38,987 nt of DNA. It comes from a bacterium. Its GTDB lineage: Bacteria > Chloroflexota > Dormibacteria > Aeolococcales > Aeolococcaceae. The translations under genes were made by a program, and so were the position numbers. The stretch covers positions 1 to 38,987 of the forward strand of contig JAJZNI010000049.1 in assembly GCA_021847925.1 (NCBI GenBank), read 5' to 3'. Below are positions 7,201 through 15,873 of this stretch, piece after piece. Below the pieces are notes generated by a model. That model was not told the DNA's origin and ran no database searches. It worked only from the letters and a program-made list of their open reading frames with translations. Position 1 is the stretch's first letter, and the number at the start of each line of letters is the position of its first letter.

Positions 7201-7211
7201 GCACTCTAGCA
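7201..7211 (-). promoter_or_regulatory. promoter -10 TAGAGT with SD for the ADP-ribosylglycohydrolase-like gene
   Basis: TAGAGT lies on the minus strand around 7209-7204 and GGAGGAGG about 7 nt before the ATG at 7171. This is a leadered gene, contrasting with its leaderless-looking neighbours. Confidence 0.4.
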
Positions 7212-7315
7212 GCCGGCGGCGACCGGGGCGGGCGCCGGCGGCGCCCCACCGCCGCCGCGGACCGCGGGTGCCGGGACGGCCCATCGGGGTGGCGATGCCC
7301 GGAGCGCCGGCACGC

Positions 7316-7321
7316 TATCCT
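7316..7321 (+). promoter_or_regulatory. -10 element TATCCT of the small membrane protein gene
   Basis: TATCCT ends 8 nt before the ATG at 7330; no SD. Confidence 0.45.
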
Positions 7322-7329
7322 GTCGGCTC

Positions 7330-7722
7330 ATGGCGCCGTTCGATCCGAGGAGCAGCCTTGACCAGCCGCTGCTGCGCAGGGTCCTGCGCCAGGCCGCGGA
7401 CCTGGCGGAGGCCGAGCGCGCCGCGCTCACCCCCGCGGCGGTGCGGGTCGAGCGCACGCGCGCTCGGCGGGGCGCGGAGACGGCGGAGCAGACCGCGATC
7501 ACCCTGTGGTTCGGTGAGGGCCCCGCCCTCCCCTCCCCGGGATCGTCGCGCCAGTCCGGCTGGCGAGCGGCCGCGGGGATGGGGCTCACGCTGGCGGGCG
7601 CGGCCGCGCTGGCGGTGGCCTCGAGCCTGGCGACGGCTCAGGAGGAGCGCCGCCGCGTCGCCGCGGGAGAGCCGGTGCGGCGCCTGCGGGCACCGGGCGC
7701 GCGGGGGCGTCCGGCCGCCTGA
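7330..7722 (+). CDS. small single-span membrane protein, unrecognised
   Basis: 130 aa. The N-terminal 60 residues are charged and helical (LRRVLRQAADLAEAERAAL), a Pro/Ser linker follows, then one hydrophobic segment at about 83-104 (GMGLTLAGAAALAVASSLATA) and a basic tail (ERRRVAAGEPVRRLR). Third codon positions are strongly G/C in this frame, and the TATCCT hexamer 8 nt upstream supports the start. I do not recognise a family. It converges with the DUF1444-like gene 20 nt away. Confidence 0.6.
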   Translation: MAPFDPRSSLDQPLLRRVLRQAADLAEAERAALTPAAVRVERTRARRGAETAEQTAITLWFGEGPALPSPGSSRQSGWRAAAGMGLTLAGAAALAVASSLATAQEERRRVAAGEPVRRLRAPGARGRPAA

Positions 7723-7742
7723 GAGGGGTCCGGGGCGGCGGC

Positions 7743-8585
7743 TCAGCGCCAGAGCCAGCCGAGCAGCTCCCAGCGCGGGGGCCGCTGAGCGCGCTCCACC
7801 GGGCGCAGGCCGGCGCCGTCGGTGACCAGCACCTCGTGGGATACCGGGTTCATCGCCTCGCGCCATTCCCTGGTCACACGAAGATGGAAGCGGGCGGCCC
7901 CGGGGATGGCGGCGGGGATGGCGAGCAGGGTGGAGCGATCGGGGACCGCCAGCAGCACATCGCCCCCCGAGCGTTCCGCGAAGGCGTCCAGCACCTCCGG
8001 GACCAGGAGGGCGCTCCCCTGGAAGAGGACGTCGCTGCCCAGCCGCCAGCCGTCCGCGGGGATCCGGTCGGCGGAGCGTATGCGCGCGGGCAGGGCGCGG
8101 AAGCGCTCGCCGGTGTTGGCGTCCGCCCCCCGGCGCGCCGCGGCGGCGTCCAGCCCGGCGGCCTCGAGGTCGGCGGAGGGAAGGCCGCGCATCACTGACC
8201 CGGGGAGCTCCTCGGCGACGAACGCCACCATTCCCGCGCCAAGCGGGCGGGTGACCAGCTCGCCGGCCCGGGCGAGCCCCTCGAGGTAGCGCTCCCCGCG
8301 AACGCACCAGAGCAGGCGCGATGGGCTGACGGCCGTCCCCGAGCGCGGGCTGAGCTGCCGTTCCGCCGCGCGGACAAACCCGGCGATGTGGCTCGCCTCC
8401 CGCGCGGGCTCGCGGCGGCAGGCCTGGAGCAGCGGTCCGAGCGCGAGGCTGGCGTCGGACCCCGCGCCCCGCACCCGCAGGGCGAAGGCGTCGGGATCCA
8501 CGGTGACCTCCACCCCCGGATAGCGGGCTCGGAGCTGCCGGCAGAGCCGCTCCGCGAAGTCCCGCCTCTCCTCCATCGCCGGCAT
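7743..8585 (-). CDS. YtpQ/DUF1444-like protein
   Basis: 280 aa. The sequence resembles the DUF1444 (UPF0354, B. subtilis YtpQ) family: an N-terminal helix and strand (FAERLCRQLRARYPGVEVTV), a central region with LLWCVRGERYLEG and LVAFVAEELPGSVMRGL-type segments, and a C-terminal GDVLLAVPDRSTLLAIP plus ARFHLRVTREWREAMNPVSHEVLVT. The biochemical role of the family is unknown. CACACT ends 6 nt before the ATG at 8585; a second ATG nine bases downstream is possible. Family assignment is from motif memory and moderate. Confidence 0.6.
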   Translation of the reverse strand: MPAMEERRDFAERLCRQLRARYPGVEVTVDPDAFALRVRGAGSDASLALGPLLQACRREPAREASHIAGFVRAAERQLSPRSGTAVSPSRLLWCVRGERYLEGLARAGELVTRPLGAGMVAFVAEELPGSVMRGLPSADLEAAGLDAAAARRGADANTGERFRALPARIRSADRIPADGWRLGSDVLFQGSALLVPEVLDAFAERSGGDVLLAVPDRSTLLAIPAAIPGAARFHLRVTREWREAMNPVSHEVLVTDGAGLRPVERAQRPPRWELLGWLWR

Positions 8586-8737
8586 CCCCCCAGTGTGCCG
8601 AACGGACGGCGGCGGGCGGGGCGCTGCGCACGACGCCGTGCCCCGGGACGCGCCCTCGCGGTGGCCGTGCCCAGCGTCAGTGCAGCGGCGTCACCAGCCC
8701 GCCCTGCCCGAGCCCCGCGGCGCGGGTCGCCCCGGCC

Positions 8738-11281
8738 TCACTCGGTGGTGACGGCGCGGAGCACGTCGACCCGCGAGGCCCGGATGGCGGGGAAGATGGC
8801 CGCGACCAGGCCGAAGAGCGCCGCGGCGACCGCGTAGAGGGCCAGGTTGGCGCCGGGGACGGAGGTCGCCGTGATGCCGTCGGCGTGCAGCGAGCTGACC
8901 AGGGCTATGCCCATGCCGGTGCCGACCCCGAGGCCGAGGACGGCCCCGAGCAGGGCGATGATGACGGACTCCCAGGCCACCATCTCACGGGTCTGCCCGC
9001 GCGTCATGCCGATGGCGCGGAGCAGGCCCAGCTCGCGGGTCCGCTCCATGACGCTCAGCGCCAGGGTGTTGATGATGCCCACCACCGCGATGACGATGGC
9101 GAAGGCGAGGAGGATGTAGATGAGGTTCAGGAAGGTGTTGAGCCCGCTCTTCACGAAGGTCTTGTACTGGGTGGTCGTGAAGCCCTTGAGCAGGGGGTAG
9201 CGGCTCAGGTCGTGGAGCAGCGAGGCGTCCGCGACGGCCAGTGACACACCGGGAGCGGGGTCGGCGAAGACGACCTCGTCCTCGGGCGTCGTCACGTGCG
9301 GCGAGAGGGTCGGGATCGAGACGAGGAAGCCGCTCACGATCGCGTCGGGCGTGTACAGGCCGCCCACCCGGGCACGGAGCCTGCTGGCGTTGGGGAAGGT
9401 CATGGTGACGATGCTGCCCACGTGCAGACCCTGGCTGGTCGCGTCGGTCGTGTCGACCAGGACGGTGCCGGGCCGGGCGAGGCTCGCGGCCGACCCGGCG
9501 GTCATGCTGAAGGCGACGTCGCGGTTGATGGCGGACGCGTCGAGGGCACCGACCTGGGTGGAGACGTCGCCCACCAGCACCGCGCTCCCCCGCACCTCGG
9601 CGACGCTGGCGAGCCTCGGGTCGGAGCGCAGCGTGGAGGCGACCTGGGGATTGAAGCCCCCCCCGCTCTCGTCGAACACGATGAGATGGGCCTTGACGCT
9701 GCCGTCGATCGCCTGGTTGATGCTCGCCTCCAGCGAGCTGGTGATCACCGCGACGGCGGTGACCAGGGCCAGGCCCACCATCAGGGCCGCGGCCGTGAGC
9801 GCCGTGCGGCGGGGATTGTGCCGGGCGTTCTCACCGGCGAGGCGGCCGGGAGTCCCGCGCGCCCGCACCGGCCATCCCAGCACCCACACGATCGGGCGCA
9901 CCAGGGCCGGGGCGAGCAGGGCCACCCCCACGAAGATCGCCAGCACGGAGAGCCCCAGCTCCTGAAGGCTGGGCCCGCTGCTGGCGCTCGCCCCCAGGAG
10001 GTCCTGGAGCAGTGCGCCTGTGCCGGCCGCGACGAGGACGATCCCCGCGGCGATGCGCACCCGGGGGAGCGGCTGGATCTCCGGCTGGGCCTGGCGCAGC
10101 GCGGCCACGGGGGCGATGCGGGTGGCGCGGCGCGCCGGGAGGGCGGCCGCGAGCACGGTGATGATGGTTCCCACGAGGACCGAGACGACCAGGGCGCTGA
10201 TCTGGATGCTGAGGTGCACCGAGGAGCTGAAGAGGTCGACCAGCAGCGCGGCGATCAGGATGCCGAGGCCGAACCCGGCCAGCGAGGCGAGGATGCCCGT
10301 GATCGCGGCCTCGCTCAGGACCTCCGCGAAGACCTGTCCACGGGTCGCCCCCAGGGCGCGCAGCAGGGCCAGCTCCTGGGTCCTCTGGGCCACCAGGATG
10401 CTGAAGGTGTTGACGATCAGGAAGGTGCCGACGAAGACGGCGATGAAGGCGAAGACGAGGAGCGGCGTGCCGACGAACTCGTTGATCCGGGTCAGCGCGC
10501 TCTGCTCCGCCTGGGCGGCCGCCTGCTGGCCGGTCTGAACCTGGACCGGCTGGCCCCTCAGGGCCGAGGCGATGCGATCGCGCAGCTGGAGGGCGGTGAC
10601 GCTCGGCCGGGCGCTGACGTCGATGGCGTCGTAGTGGTCTCCCGCCCCGAGGAGCCGTTGGGCGGTCGGGAGGCTGAAGAGGGCAAAGCCCTCGCCCGCG
10701 ATGCTGGTCTGGCCGCCGAAGGTGGCGATGCCGGAGATCCGGAAGGTCTGGACGGCCGACGCCGAGTAGGAGATCTGGACGGTGTCGCCGATCGCGAGGT
10801 GCGCCTGCTGCGCGGTGGCGGCATTGACGACCACGTCGCGCGCGGCGGCGGGGCCGGACCCGGCGGTCAACCGGAAGGGGGACAGCTCGGGGTCCGGGAT
10901 CCAGCTGGCGCCCAGCATCGCGGCCCGCGCGCCGCGGCCCACGACCCTGCCGTTCTGAAGGAGGGCGATGCCACCGCGCTGGAGCGTCCCGACCGCGTCG
11001 GAGACGCCCGCCACCGCGCGCACCCGAGCCAGCAGCGCCCCGGGGAGCGGCTGGGTCTGGGCCGCCCCGGGGCGGCCGGAGGCGGTGGCGACCGGGTCGC
11101 CCTTCACCGCCACGGCGACGCCGCGGTCGACCTGTCCGATCACCGACGTGAAGGTGGCGGAGATGGTGTCGGTCAGCACCAGCGTCCCCGCCACGAAGGT
11201 GACCCCGAGCACGATGGCGGTGGCGGTGAGGACGAGGCGCAGCTTGTGCGCCAGCAGGCTGCGCAGGGAGACCTTGAACAT
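8738..11281 (-). CDS. MacB/FtsX-type ABC transporter permease
   Basis: 847 aa with duplicated architecture: TM1 (about 12-35), a periplasmic MacB-PCD domain (about 45-250), three TMs with the FtsX signature (VNTFSILVAQRTQELALLRALGATRGQ, about 285-385), two linking TMs around 415-465, another TM/periplasmic module, and a second FtsX domain with INTLALSVMERTRELGLLRAIGMTRGQ (about 735-840). Such permeases use ATP hydrolysis for mechanotransmission or export of lipids, lipoproteins or peptides. It follows its ATPase gene by 57 nt, with no separate promoter signal. Confidence 0.95.
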   Translation of the reverse strand: MFKVSLRSLLAHKLRLVLTATAIVLGVTFVAGTLVLTDTISATFTSVIGQVDRGVAVAVKGDPVATASGRPGAAQTQPLPGALLARVRAVAGVSDAVGTLQRGGIALLQNGRVVGRGARAAMLGASWIPDPELSPFRLTAGSGPAAARDVVVNAATAQQAHLAIGDTVQISYSASAVQTFRISGIATFGGQTSIAGEGFALFSLPTAQRLLGAGDHYDAIDVSARPSVTALQLRDRIASALRGQPVQVQTGQQAAAQAEQSALTRINEFVGTPLLVFAFIAVFVGTFLIVNTFSILVAQRTQELALLRALGATRGQVFAEVLSEAAITGILASLAGFGLGILIAALLVDLFSSSVHLSIQISALVVSVLVGTIITVLAAALPARRATRIAPVAALRQAQPEIQPLPRVRIAAGIVLVAAGTGALLQDLLGASASSGPSLQELGLSVLAIFVGVALLAPALVRPIVWVLGWPVRARGTPGRLAGENARHNPRRTALTAAALMVGLALVTAVAVITSSLEASINQAIDGSVKAHLIVFDESGGGFNPQVASTLRSDPRLASVAEVRGSAVLVGDVSTQVGALDASAINRDVAFSMTAGSAASLARPGTVLVDTTDATSQGLHVGSIVTMTFPNASRLRARVGGLYTPDAIVSGFLVSIPTLSPHVTTPEDEVVFADPAPGVSLAVADASLLHDLSRYPLLKGFTTTQYKTFVKSGLNTFLNLIYILLAFAIVIAVVGIINTLALSVMERTRELGLLRAIGMTRGQTREMVAWESVIIALLGAVLGLGVGTGMGIALVSSLHADGITATSVPGANLALYAVAAALFGLVAAIFPAIRASRVDVLRAVTTE

Positions 11282-11338
11282 CAGGTGGCGAGCCCCGGCG
11301 TGCCGCCGGCGGGCGTCCGACGAGCGGAGGTCACCGTC

Positions 11339-12160
11339 TCAGTCGCCGAGGTGGCGCACGACCTGGAGCACCGAGTCGGTGGTGGGCGAGCGCATCTCCG
11401 AGACCACGCGGCCGTCGGCCAGGAACACCACGCGGTCGGCGTGGGAGGCGGCGAACGGGTCGTGGGTCACCATCACGATGGTCTGGTGGAGGTCGTCCAC
11501 GGCCCGGCGGAGGAAGTCCAGGAGCTCGCCGCCGGAGCGGGAGTCCAGGTTGCCGGTCGGCTCGTCGGCGAAGATGATCTCGGGGCGGCTCACCAGGGCG
11601 CGGGCGGCCGCCACCCGCTGCTGCTGACCTCCCGACAGCTCGCTGGGGCGGTGGCGGAGGCGGTCGTGGAGCCCGGTGATGCGGATGACGGCGTCGAGCA
11701 GCCCCGGATCGGCCCTGCGCCCGGCGATGGAGAGGGGAAGGGTGATGTTGTCGAGCGCGCTGAGGGTGGGCACCAGGTTGAGGGACTGGAAGATGAAGCC
11801 CACCTTCTCGCGGCGCAGCAGGGTGAGCTGGTAGTCGCTCAGCCGGCTCAGCGCCACCGCGCCGATGTACGTCTCCCCCGAGGTGAGACGGTCGAGCCCG
11901 GCCAGGCAGTGGAGGAGCGTCGACTTTCCGGAGCCCGACGCGCCCATGATGGCGCTGAACCGCTGCGCCGCGAACTCCACGTGGATGCCGTCCAGGGCCC
12001 GCACCGCCGTGTCGCCGCGGCCGTAGACCTTGACCGCGGCCTCGGCGCGGGCGGCGGGCGCGACGGTGGGAGCGGGCGGGGGAGCGGGCGGCGCCAGGGG
12101 GCCGGCGGCGCTGTCCCCCGCCGTGCCTCCTCCCCGGGGAGCCGGCGGGATGGAGCTCAT
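11339..12160 (-). CDS. MacB/LolD-type ABC transporter ATP-binding protein
   Basis: 273 aa. A Pro/Ala-rich N-terminal tail (about 1-37) precedes a complete ATPase: Walker A GASGSGKST, Q-loop FQSLNLVPTLSA, signature LSGGQQQR, Walker B IIFADEPTGNLDS, and H-switch VMVTHD. EPTGNLD together with LDGIHVEF and the FtsX-type partner places it in the LolD/MacB/FtsE class. The ATG follows TACCGT by 8 nt with no SD. The permease is encoded directly downstream, giving a two-gene exporter. Confidence 0.96.
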   Translation of the reverse strand: MSSIPPAPRGGGTAGDSAAGPLAPPAPPPAPTVAPAARAEAAVKVYGRGDTAVRALDGIHVEFAAQRFSAIMGASGSGKSTLLHCLAGLDRLTSGETYIGAVALSRLSDYQLTLLRREKVGFIFQSLNLVPTLSALDNITLPLSIAGRRADPGLLDAVIRITGLHDRLRHRPSELSGGQQQRVAAARALVSRPEIIFADEPTGNLDSRSGGELLDFLRRAVDDLHQTIVMVTHDPFAASHADRVVFLADGRVVSEMRSPTTDSVLQVVRHLGD

Positions 12161-12168
12161 CGCCGGCT

Positions 12169-12174
12169 ACGGTA
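12169..12174 (-). promoter_or_regulatory. -10 element TACCGT of the ABC exporter operon
   Basis: TACCGT (12174-12169) ends 8 nt before the ATG at 12160; no -35 or SD is evident. Confidence 0.45.
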
Positions 12175-12245
12175 CCAGCCGCAGAGGGCAGGGCGGCGCT
12201 CCGCACCCGCGGCGCGGCCCCGCCGGTGAGCCTCGCGGGCGGGGG

Positions 12246-14291
12246 TCACGCGGCGTGGCGGCGGCGGGACCTGACGTAGTCGACGAGCACGTAGTCGCCG
12301 AGGCGGTCGGGGCTGATGAAGAAGGCACGGCCACGGTTGAGCCGCGTCATCTGGTTGACGAAGCGCACCAGGTGGTGATTGGACTCGAGCATGAAGGTGT
12401 TGATCACGATGTTCTGGAGCGTGCAGCGGCGCACCTCGACCAGGGTGCGGGCGAAGGTCTCCGGCAGCGGCGGGTAGGCGAAGACCGGGCGCCCCGCCTC
12501 GATGTGGGCGGTGGGCTCACCGTCGCTCACGATGATGACCTGCTTGTTCTCGGCGTGGCTGCGCCCGAGGATGCGGCGGGCCAGCATCAGCGCGTGCTGC
12601 AGGTTGGTGCCGTAGACGTACTCGTTGACCGAGAGCTGGGCCAGCGCCCCGTGGGGGATCTCCCGCGCCACGTCGCTGAAACCGACCACGCTCAGCGCGT
12701 CGCGCGGGTACCGGCTGCGGATGAGCGTGTCCAGGGCGAGCGCAACCTTCTTGGCCGCGTAGAAGTAGCCGCGCAGCGGCATGGAGCGGCTCATGTCCAG
12801 CATCAGCACGGTGGCGGTGCGGGTGCGGGCCTCGGTGCGGTGGACCTCGAAATCCTCGGGGGCGAGGCGGCGCCGTGCCGGGTGTCCCGCGGCCCCCCCG
12901 CCCGGGCCGCCCGCTCCGGCCTCCCGCCGGAGCGCGTTCATCACCGTCCGCTGGACCTCGAGGTCGAACGGGTCACCGAACTCGTACGGTTTGCTGTCGT
13001 CGCCGCGCTCTCCGCCCACCCCGAGGCGGAGGAGGTCGTGCTCGCCGAAGCGATCTCGCCCGAGACGGGCGAAGAGGTCGCCCAGCGCCTTCTCCCCGAT
13101 CCGCCGCATCCCGCGCGCGGTGAGCCGCAGGCCCTCATCCCCGCGCTCCAGGAGGCCGCGACCCTCCAGCTCCTCGACCAGCCGGCGCATCTGCTCCAGG
13201 CTCTGCGCCGCGTCGCCGCCCAGCATCTCCCGGAGCCGTGCCTCGGCCTCCCGTCCCAGCGGCTCGCCCCGTGCCACCCCACGCAGCTCCTGCTCCAGCT
13301 CCTCCATCCCCTGGAGGCGGTCCATCAGCCGCATCGCCTCCTCCAGGGAGACCTCGCGATCCCCCGAGAAGCTGTAGCGGTCGCCCAACCGCGAGCGCGG
13401 CGCCAGCAGCTCGAGGCTCCCCGCCAGCTCGGCGAGCGTCGCCTGCAGCTCGGGGTCGCCGAAGACCGACTCGATCACCGACTCGAGCTCGCGGCGCGCC
13501 GCCGGGGAGAGGGATTGGAGCAGGGACCCCATCCGTGCCATCCGGCGGAGGAGCTGCTCCACGAAGTCCTCGAAGGCCTCGGGCGCGTCCGGGAACATCC
13601 GGCCCCAGCGCTGCAGGAAGCGCTCGTAGCCGCGCTGCTGCTGGGCCTCGGGGACGCCCTCCAGGCGCTGCCGGAGCAGGGCGTTGAGGTCGCGCGCCAT
13701 CTCGCGGAGCTGGGCCGTCTCCTCGCCACCCATCGAGCGCATCGCCTCGGCCATCTGCGCGAAGTGCGCGTCCACCACGTTGCGGCGGATCTCGTCGAGG
13801 AGGCGTTCGAAGGCCGCCTCGGCCTGGGCGTCCAGGAACTCGTAGTCGCGCAGCGCCCGGATGGCGCTCCCGGGGTCGGGCGCCAGCGCGTCGAGCTGGG
13901 CGCGCCGCTCCCCGGCAACGCGCTCCATGAGCCGGCGCCCCTCGGCAGGCGCGTGCTGCACGCGCTCGTCGATCCCGCGGCGCTCCTGTGCGATGACGCG
14001 GTCGAGCTTCTCGCGGATGTCCTGGAAGATGGAGTCGAGACGGAACCGCCTGAGCTCCGCCTGGCGGCGGCGGCGCAGCTGCTCCATCATCTCGTCGAGC
14101 CCCGGCATGCGCCGGCCCGCCTCGTCGCGCCACCCCCGGCTGAGCATGCGGCGCAGCGCCGCCTCGAAGTCCCAGCCATGGAAGACGTCCTCGCTCAGGC
14201 GGTCGAACACCTCGTCCATCCCCGGGCCGAGCGGGTCCTGGGTCCCGTCCCAGGCGGAGAAAAGGTGGCGACGCGGGGGGGAGCCGGCCAC
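12246..14291 (-). CDS. von Willebrand factor A domain protein (partner of chelatase-like AAA+ ATPase)
   Basis: About 681 aa. The N-terminal RRHLFSAWDGTQDPLGPGMDEVFD, a long charged and largely helical middle (about 40-400) and a C-terminal VWA domain with MIDAS motif DMSRSM near residue 498, then VVGFSD, GTNLQHAL and IIVSDGEPTAH. This is the layout of VWA proteins encoded beside MoxR/ChlI-like ATPases, where the pair remodels or inserts metal into a client. I place the start at GTG 14291, 7 nt after the ATPase stop, because the frame upstream overlaps the ATPase gene and reads as low-complexity Arg/Ser. The spacing implies one operon. Confidence 0.88.
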   Translation of the reverse strand: MAGSPPRRHLFSAWDGTQDPLGPGMDEVFDRLSEDVFHGWDFEAALRRMLSRGWRDEAGRRMPGLDEMMEQLRRRRQAELRRFRLDSIFQDIREKLDRVIAQERRGIDERVQHAPAEGRRLMERVAGERRAQLDALAPDPGSAIRALRDYEFLDAQAEAAFERLLDEIRRNVVDAHFAQMAEAMRSMGGEETAQLREMARDLNALLRQRLEGVPEAQQQRGYERFLQRWGRMFPDAPEAFEDFVEQLLRRMARMGSLLQSLSPAARRELESVIESVFGDPELQATLAELAGSLELLAPRSRLGDRYSFSGDREVSLEEAMRLMDRLQGMEELEQELRGVARGEPLGREAEARLREMLGGDAAQSLEQMRRLVEELEGRGLLERGDEGLRLTARGMRRIGEKALGDLFARLGRDRFGEHDLLRLGVGGERGDDSKPYEFGDPFDLEVQRTVMNALRREAGAGGPGGGAAGHPARRRLAPEDFEVHRTEARTRTATVLMLDMSRSMPLRGYFYAAKKVALALDTLIRSRYPRDALSVVGFSDVAREIPHGALAQLSVNEYVYGTNLQHALMLARRILGRSHAENKQVIIVSDGEPTAHIEAGRPVFAYPPLPETFARTLVEVRRCTLQNIVINTFMLESNHHLVRFVNQMTRLNRGRAFFISPDRLGDYVLVDYVRSRRRHAA

Positions 14292-14298
14292 CTGAGGC

Positions 14299-15696
14299 CT
14301 ATCCGCCGTACACGGACGTGCTCTCGAGCGCGGTCTTGTTGAGCCGCTTGCTGAGGTGGAGGCCCTCGAGCACGAACTCCAGCACCGCGGCCATGGACTC
14401 CGGGCCGGGCGGCTCCCCGAGCTTCTCGCGCGCATGGTCGAGCCCGGGCAGCCCGTCGATGGCGGGGCGGTAGCTCTCCGCCGCCATCAGCGGGCCGACC
14501 TCGACGGAGAAACCGCCCTGGTCGAAGCGCTGCACCAGGTCGGCGAGCTCGCCCGGCGAGAAATGCCGCCGGAAGACGTTGCTGCAGGCGGTGCGCACCA
14601 GCTTGTCCAGCACCTGCTCGTCGTCGGCCTCCTCCCAGGTGTCGAGCTCCACCTTGCCGGCGGTGGATGCCGCCACGTAGGGGAGGTCGCTGATGCGCGC
14701 CACCGCCTCGCGCTCGCCGCTCAGCAGCGCCCGGCGCACCGCGTTGGCGGCGAGCGTCTCACAGTTCGCGGTGGTGACCCGCACCGACACCCCGCTCCGC
14801 TGGTTCACCTGCGGGTGGCGGCGCGCCAGGTGGGTGATCTCGGCCGCGATCTCCTTCATGTGGCCGGGGAGGCGCACCGGCACCGGCATCTCCTCGAAGG
14901 TGACGCGCTCCTGGTCGGCGATCGCGATCTCGTCGTCGGCGCCGCGCGGGTAGTGGGTGCGCACCTGGGCCCCGAAGCGGTCCTTGAGCGGGGTGATGAT
15001 CCGGCCCCGGTTCGTGTAGTCCTCGGGGTTGGCGGTCGCGACCACGACGACGTCCAGCGGAAGGCGGATCCGAAAGCCGCGGATCTGGACGTCGCGCTCC
15101 TCGATGATGTTGAGCAGACCGACCTGGATCCGCTCGGCGAGGTCGGGGAGCTCGTTGATGGCGAAGATGCCCCGGTTGGTCCGGGGGATGAGCCCGTAGT
15201 GGATGACCAGCTCGTCGGCGAGGTAGCGGCCCTCGGCGACCTTGATGGGGTCGACCTCGCCGATGAGGTCGGCGATGGACGTGTCGGGGGTCGCGAGCTT
15301 CTCCCCGTAGCGCTCCTCGGGCGAGAGCCAGGCGACCGGGGTGTCGTCGCCGCGTTCGGCGACCAGGTCCCGGCAGCGCCGGCAGATGGGGTGGTACGGG
15401 TCGTCGTTGATCTCGCAACCGGCGATCACCGGCACGCGCTCGTCGAGGAGGGTGATGAGGGATCGGACCAATCGCGACTTCGCCTGCCCCCTCTCCCCGA
15501 GCAGGACGATGTCCTGGCCCGCCAGGATCGCGTTCTCCAGCTGGGGGATGACGGTGTCCGAGTAGCCCAGGATCCCGGGGAAGAGGGTCTCGCCCGCCTG
15601 GAGCTTGCGGATCAGGTTGTGGCGCAGCTCCGCCTTCACCGGGCGCACCCGGTACTCGGCGCGGCGCAGCTCGCCGACGGTGTGGGCCTCGGACAT
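14299..15696 (-). CDS. chelatase-I-like AAA+ ATPase (MoxR/ChlI class)
   Basis: 465 aa. The Walker A loop is a variant, GERGQAKS (residues 67-74); Walker B is in GIFAINELPDL; sensor-1 is in VVATANPED; an arginine-finger region is near RGRIITPLKDRFG. Soon after the P-loop an insert carries Cys95, His103, Cys106 and Cys109 (CEINDDPYHPICRRC), a probable zinc site. The protein should form a hexamer that works on a client through the VWA protein encoded 7 nt downstream. The client is unknown; no chelatase H subunit or methanol dehydrogenase gene is nearby. TACGCT ends 7 nt before the ATG. Confidence 0.9.
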   Translation of the reverse strand: MSEAHTVGELRRAEYRVRPVKAELRHNLIRKLQAGETLFPGILGYSDTVIPQLENAILAGQDIVLLGERGQAKSRLVRSLITLLDERVPVIAGCEINDDPYHPICRRCRDLVAERGDDTPVAWLSPEERYGEKLATPDTSIADLIGEVDPIKVAEGRYLADELVIHYGLIPRTNRGIFAINELPDLAERIQVGLLNIIEERDVQIRGFRIRLPLDVVVVATANPEDYTNRGRIITPLKDRFGAQVRTHYPRGADDEIAIADQERVTFEEMPVPVRLPGHMKEIAAEITHLARRHPQVNQRSGVSVRVTTANCETLAANAVRRALLSGEREAVARISDLPYVAASTAGKVELDTWEEADDEQVLDKLVRTACSNVFRRHFSPGELADLVQRFDQGGFSVEVGPLMAAESYRPAIDGLPGLDHAREKLGEPPGPESMAAVLEFVLEGLHLSKRLNKTALESTSVYGG

Positions 15697-15703
15697 CGAG
15701 CTG

Positions 15704-15709
15704 AGCGTA
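15704..15709 (-). promoter_or_regulatory. -10 element TACGCT of the ATPase-VWA operon
   Basis: TACGCT (15709-15704) ends 7 nt before the ATG at 15696; no SD. Confidence 0.45.
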
Positions 15710-15799
15710 CACCCGAGGGCGCGATCCCCAGGCGGCGGGTGGCGGGGGCCCCCTCGCTCACCTCGCCGGGGCTCGCCGCCCCCGCCGGTCCGGCGACAT

Positions 15800-15873
15800 C
15801 GTATGAAGCGCTTGCAGCGTCGTAACGAACCTGATATGATCGATCGCGTCTAGTCACCCTGGCACTTCATACG
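15800..15873. repeat. 9-bp perfect inverted repeat enclosing a promoter
   Basis: CGTATGAAG (15800-15808) and CTTCATACG (15865-15873) are exact reverse complements, 56 nt apart, and bracket the promoter at 15812-15840. Inside are further symmetric bits: AAGCGCTT (15806-15813) and GATCGATC (15838-15845). The stretch is visibly AT-richer than its surroundings. It looks like a regulator-binding arrangement, or arms that pair in a transcript crossing both. Confidence 0.5.
15812..15840 (+). promoter_or_regulatory. near-consensus promoter TTGCAG-17-TATGAT
   Basis: -35 TTGCAG (15812-15817), exactly 17 nt spacer, -10 TATGAT (15835-15840); the start is expected near 15847. It is the best matched sigma-A promoter in the window, yet the next plus-strand gene is 1.6 kb away, beyond an antisense gene. 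Confidence 0.6.

Noticed and set aside
9296-12229. Very long open frame (977 codons) on the plus strand
   Set aside because: It lies opposite the ABC permease and ATPase genes, which have full domain motifs; the frame is a mirror of their GC-biased codons and its translation is repetitive Gly/Arg/Glu without domains.
12030-15825. Plus-strand open frames of 770 and 489 codons opposite the VWA and AAA+ genes
   Set aside because: Antisense shadows; the minus-strand proteins have clear MIDAS and Walker motifs.
15605-15857. Short open frames on both strands across the promoter at 15812-15840
   Set aside because: Their translations are Arg/Pro-rich, overlap the ATPase start or promoter elements, and have no start signals.
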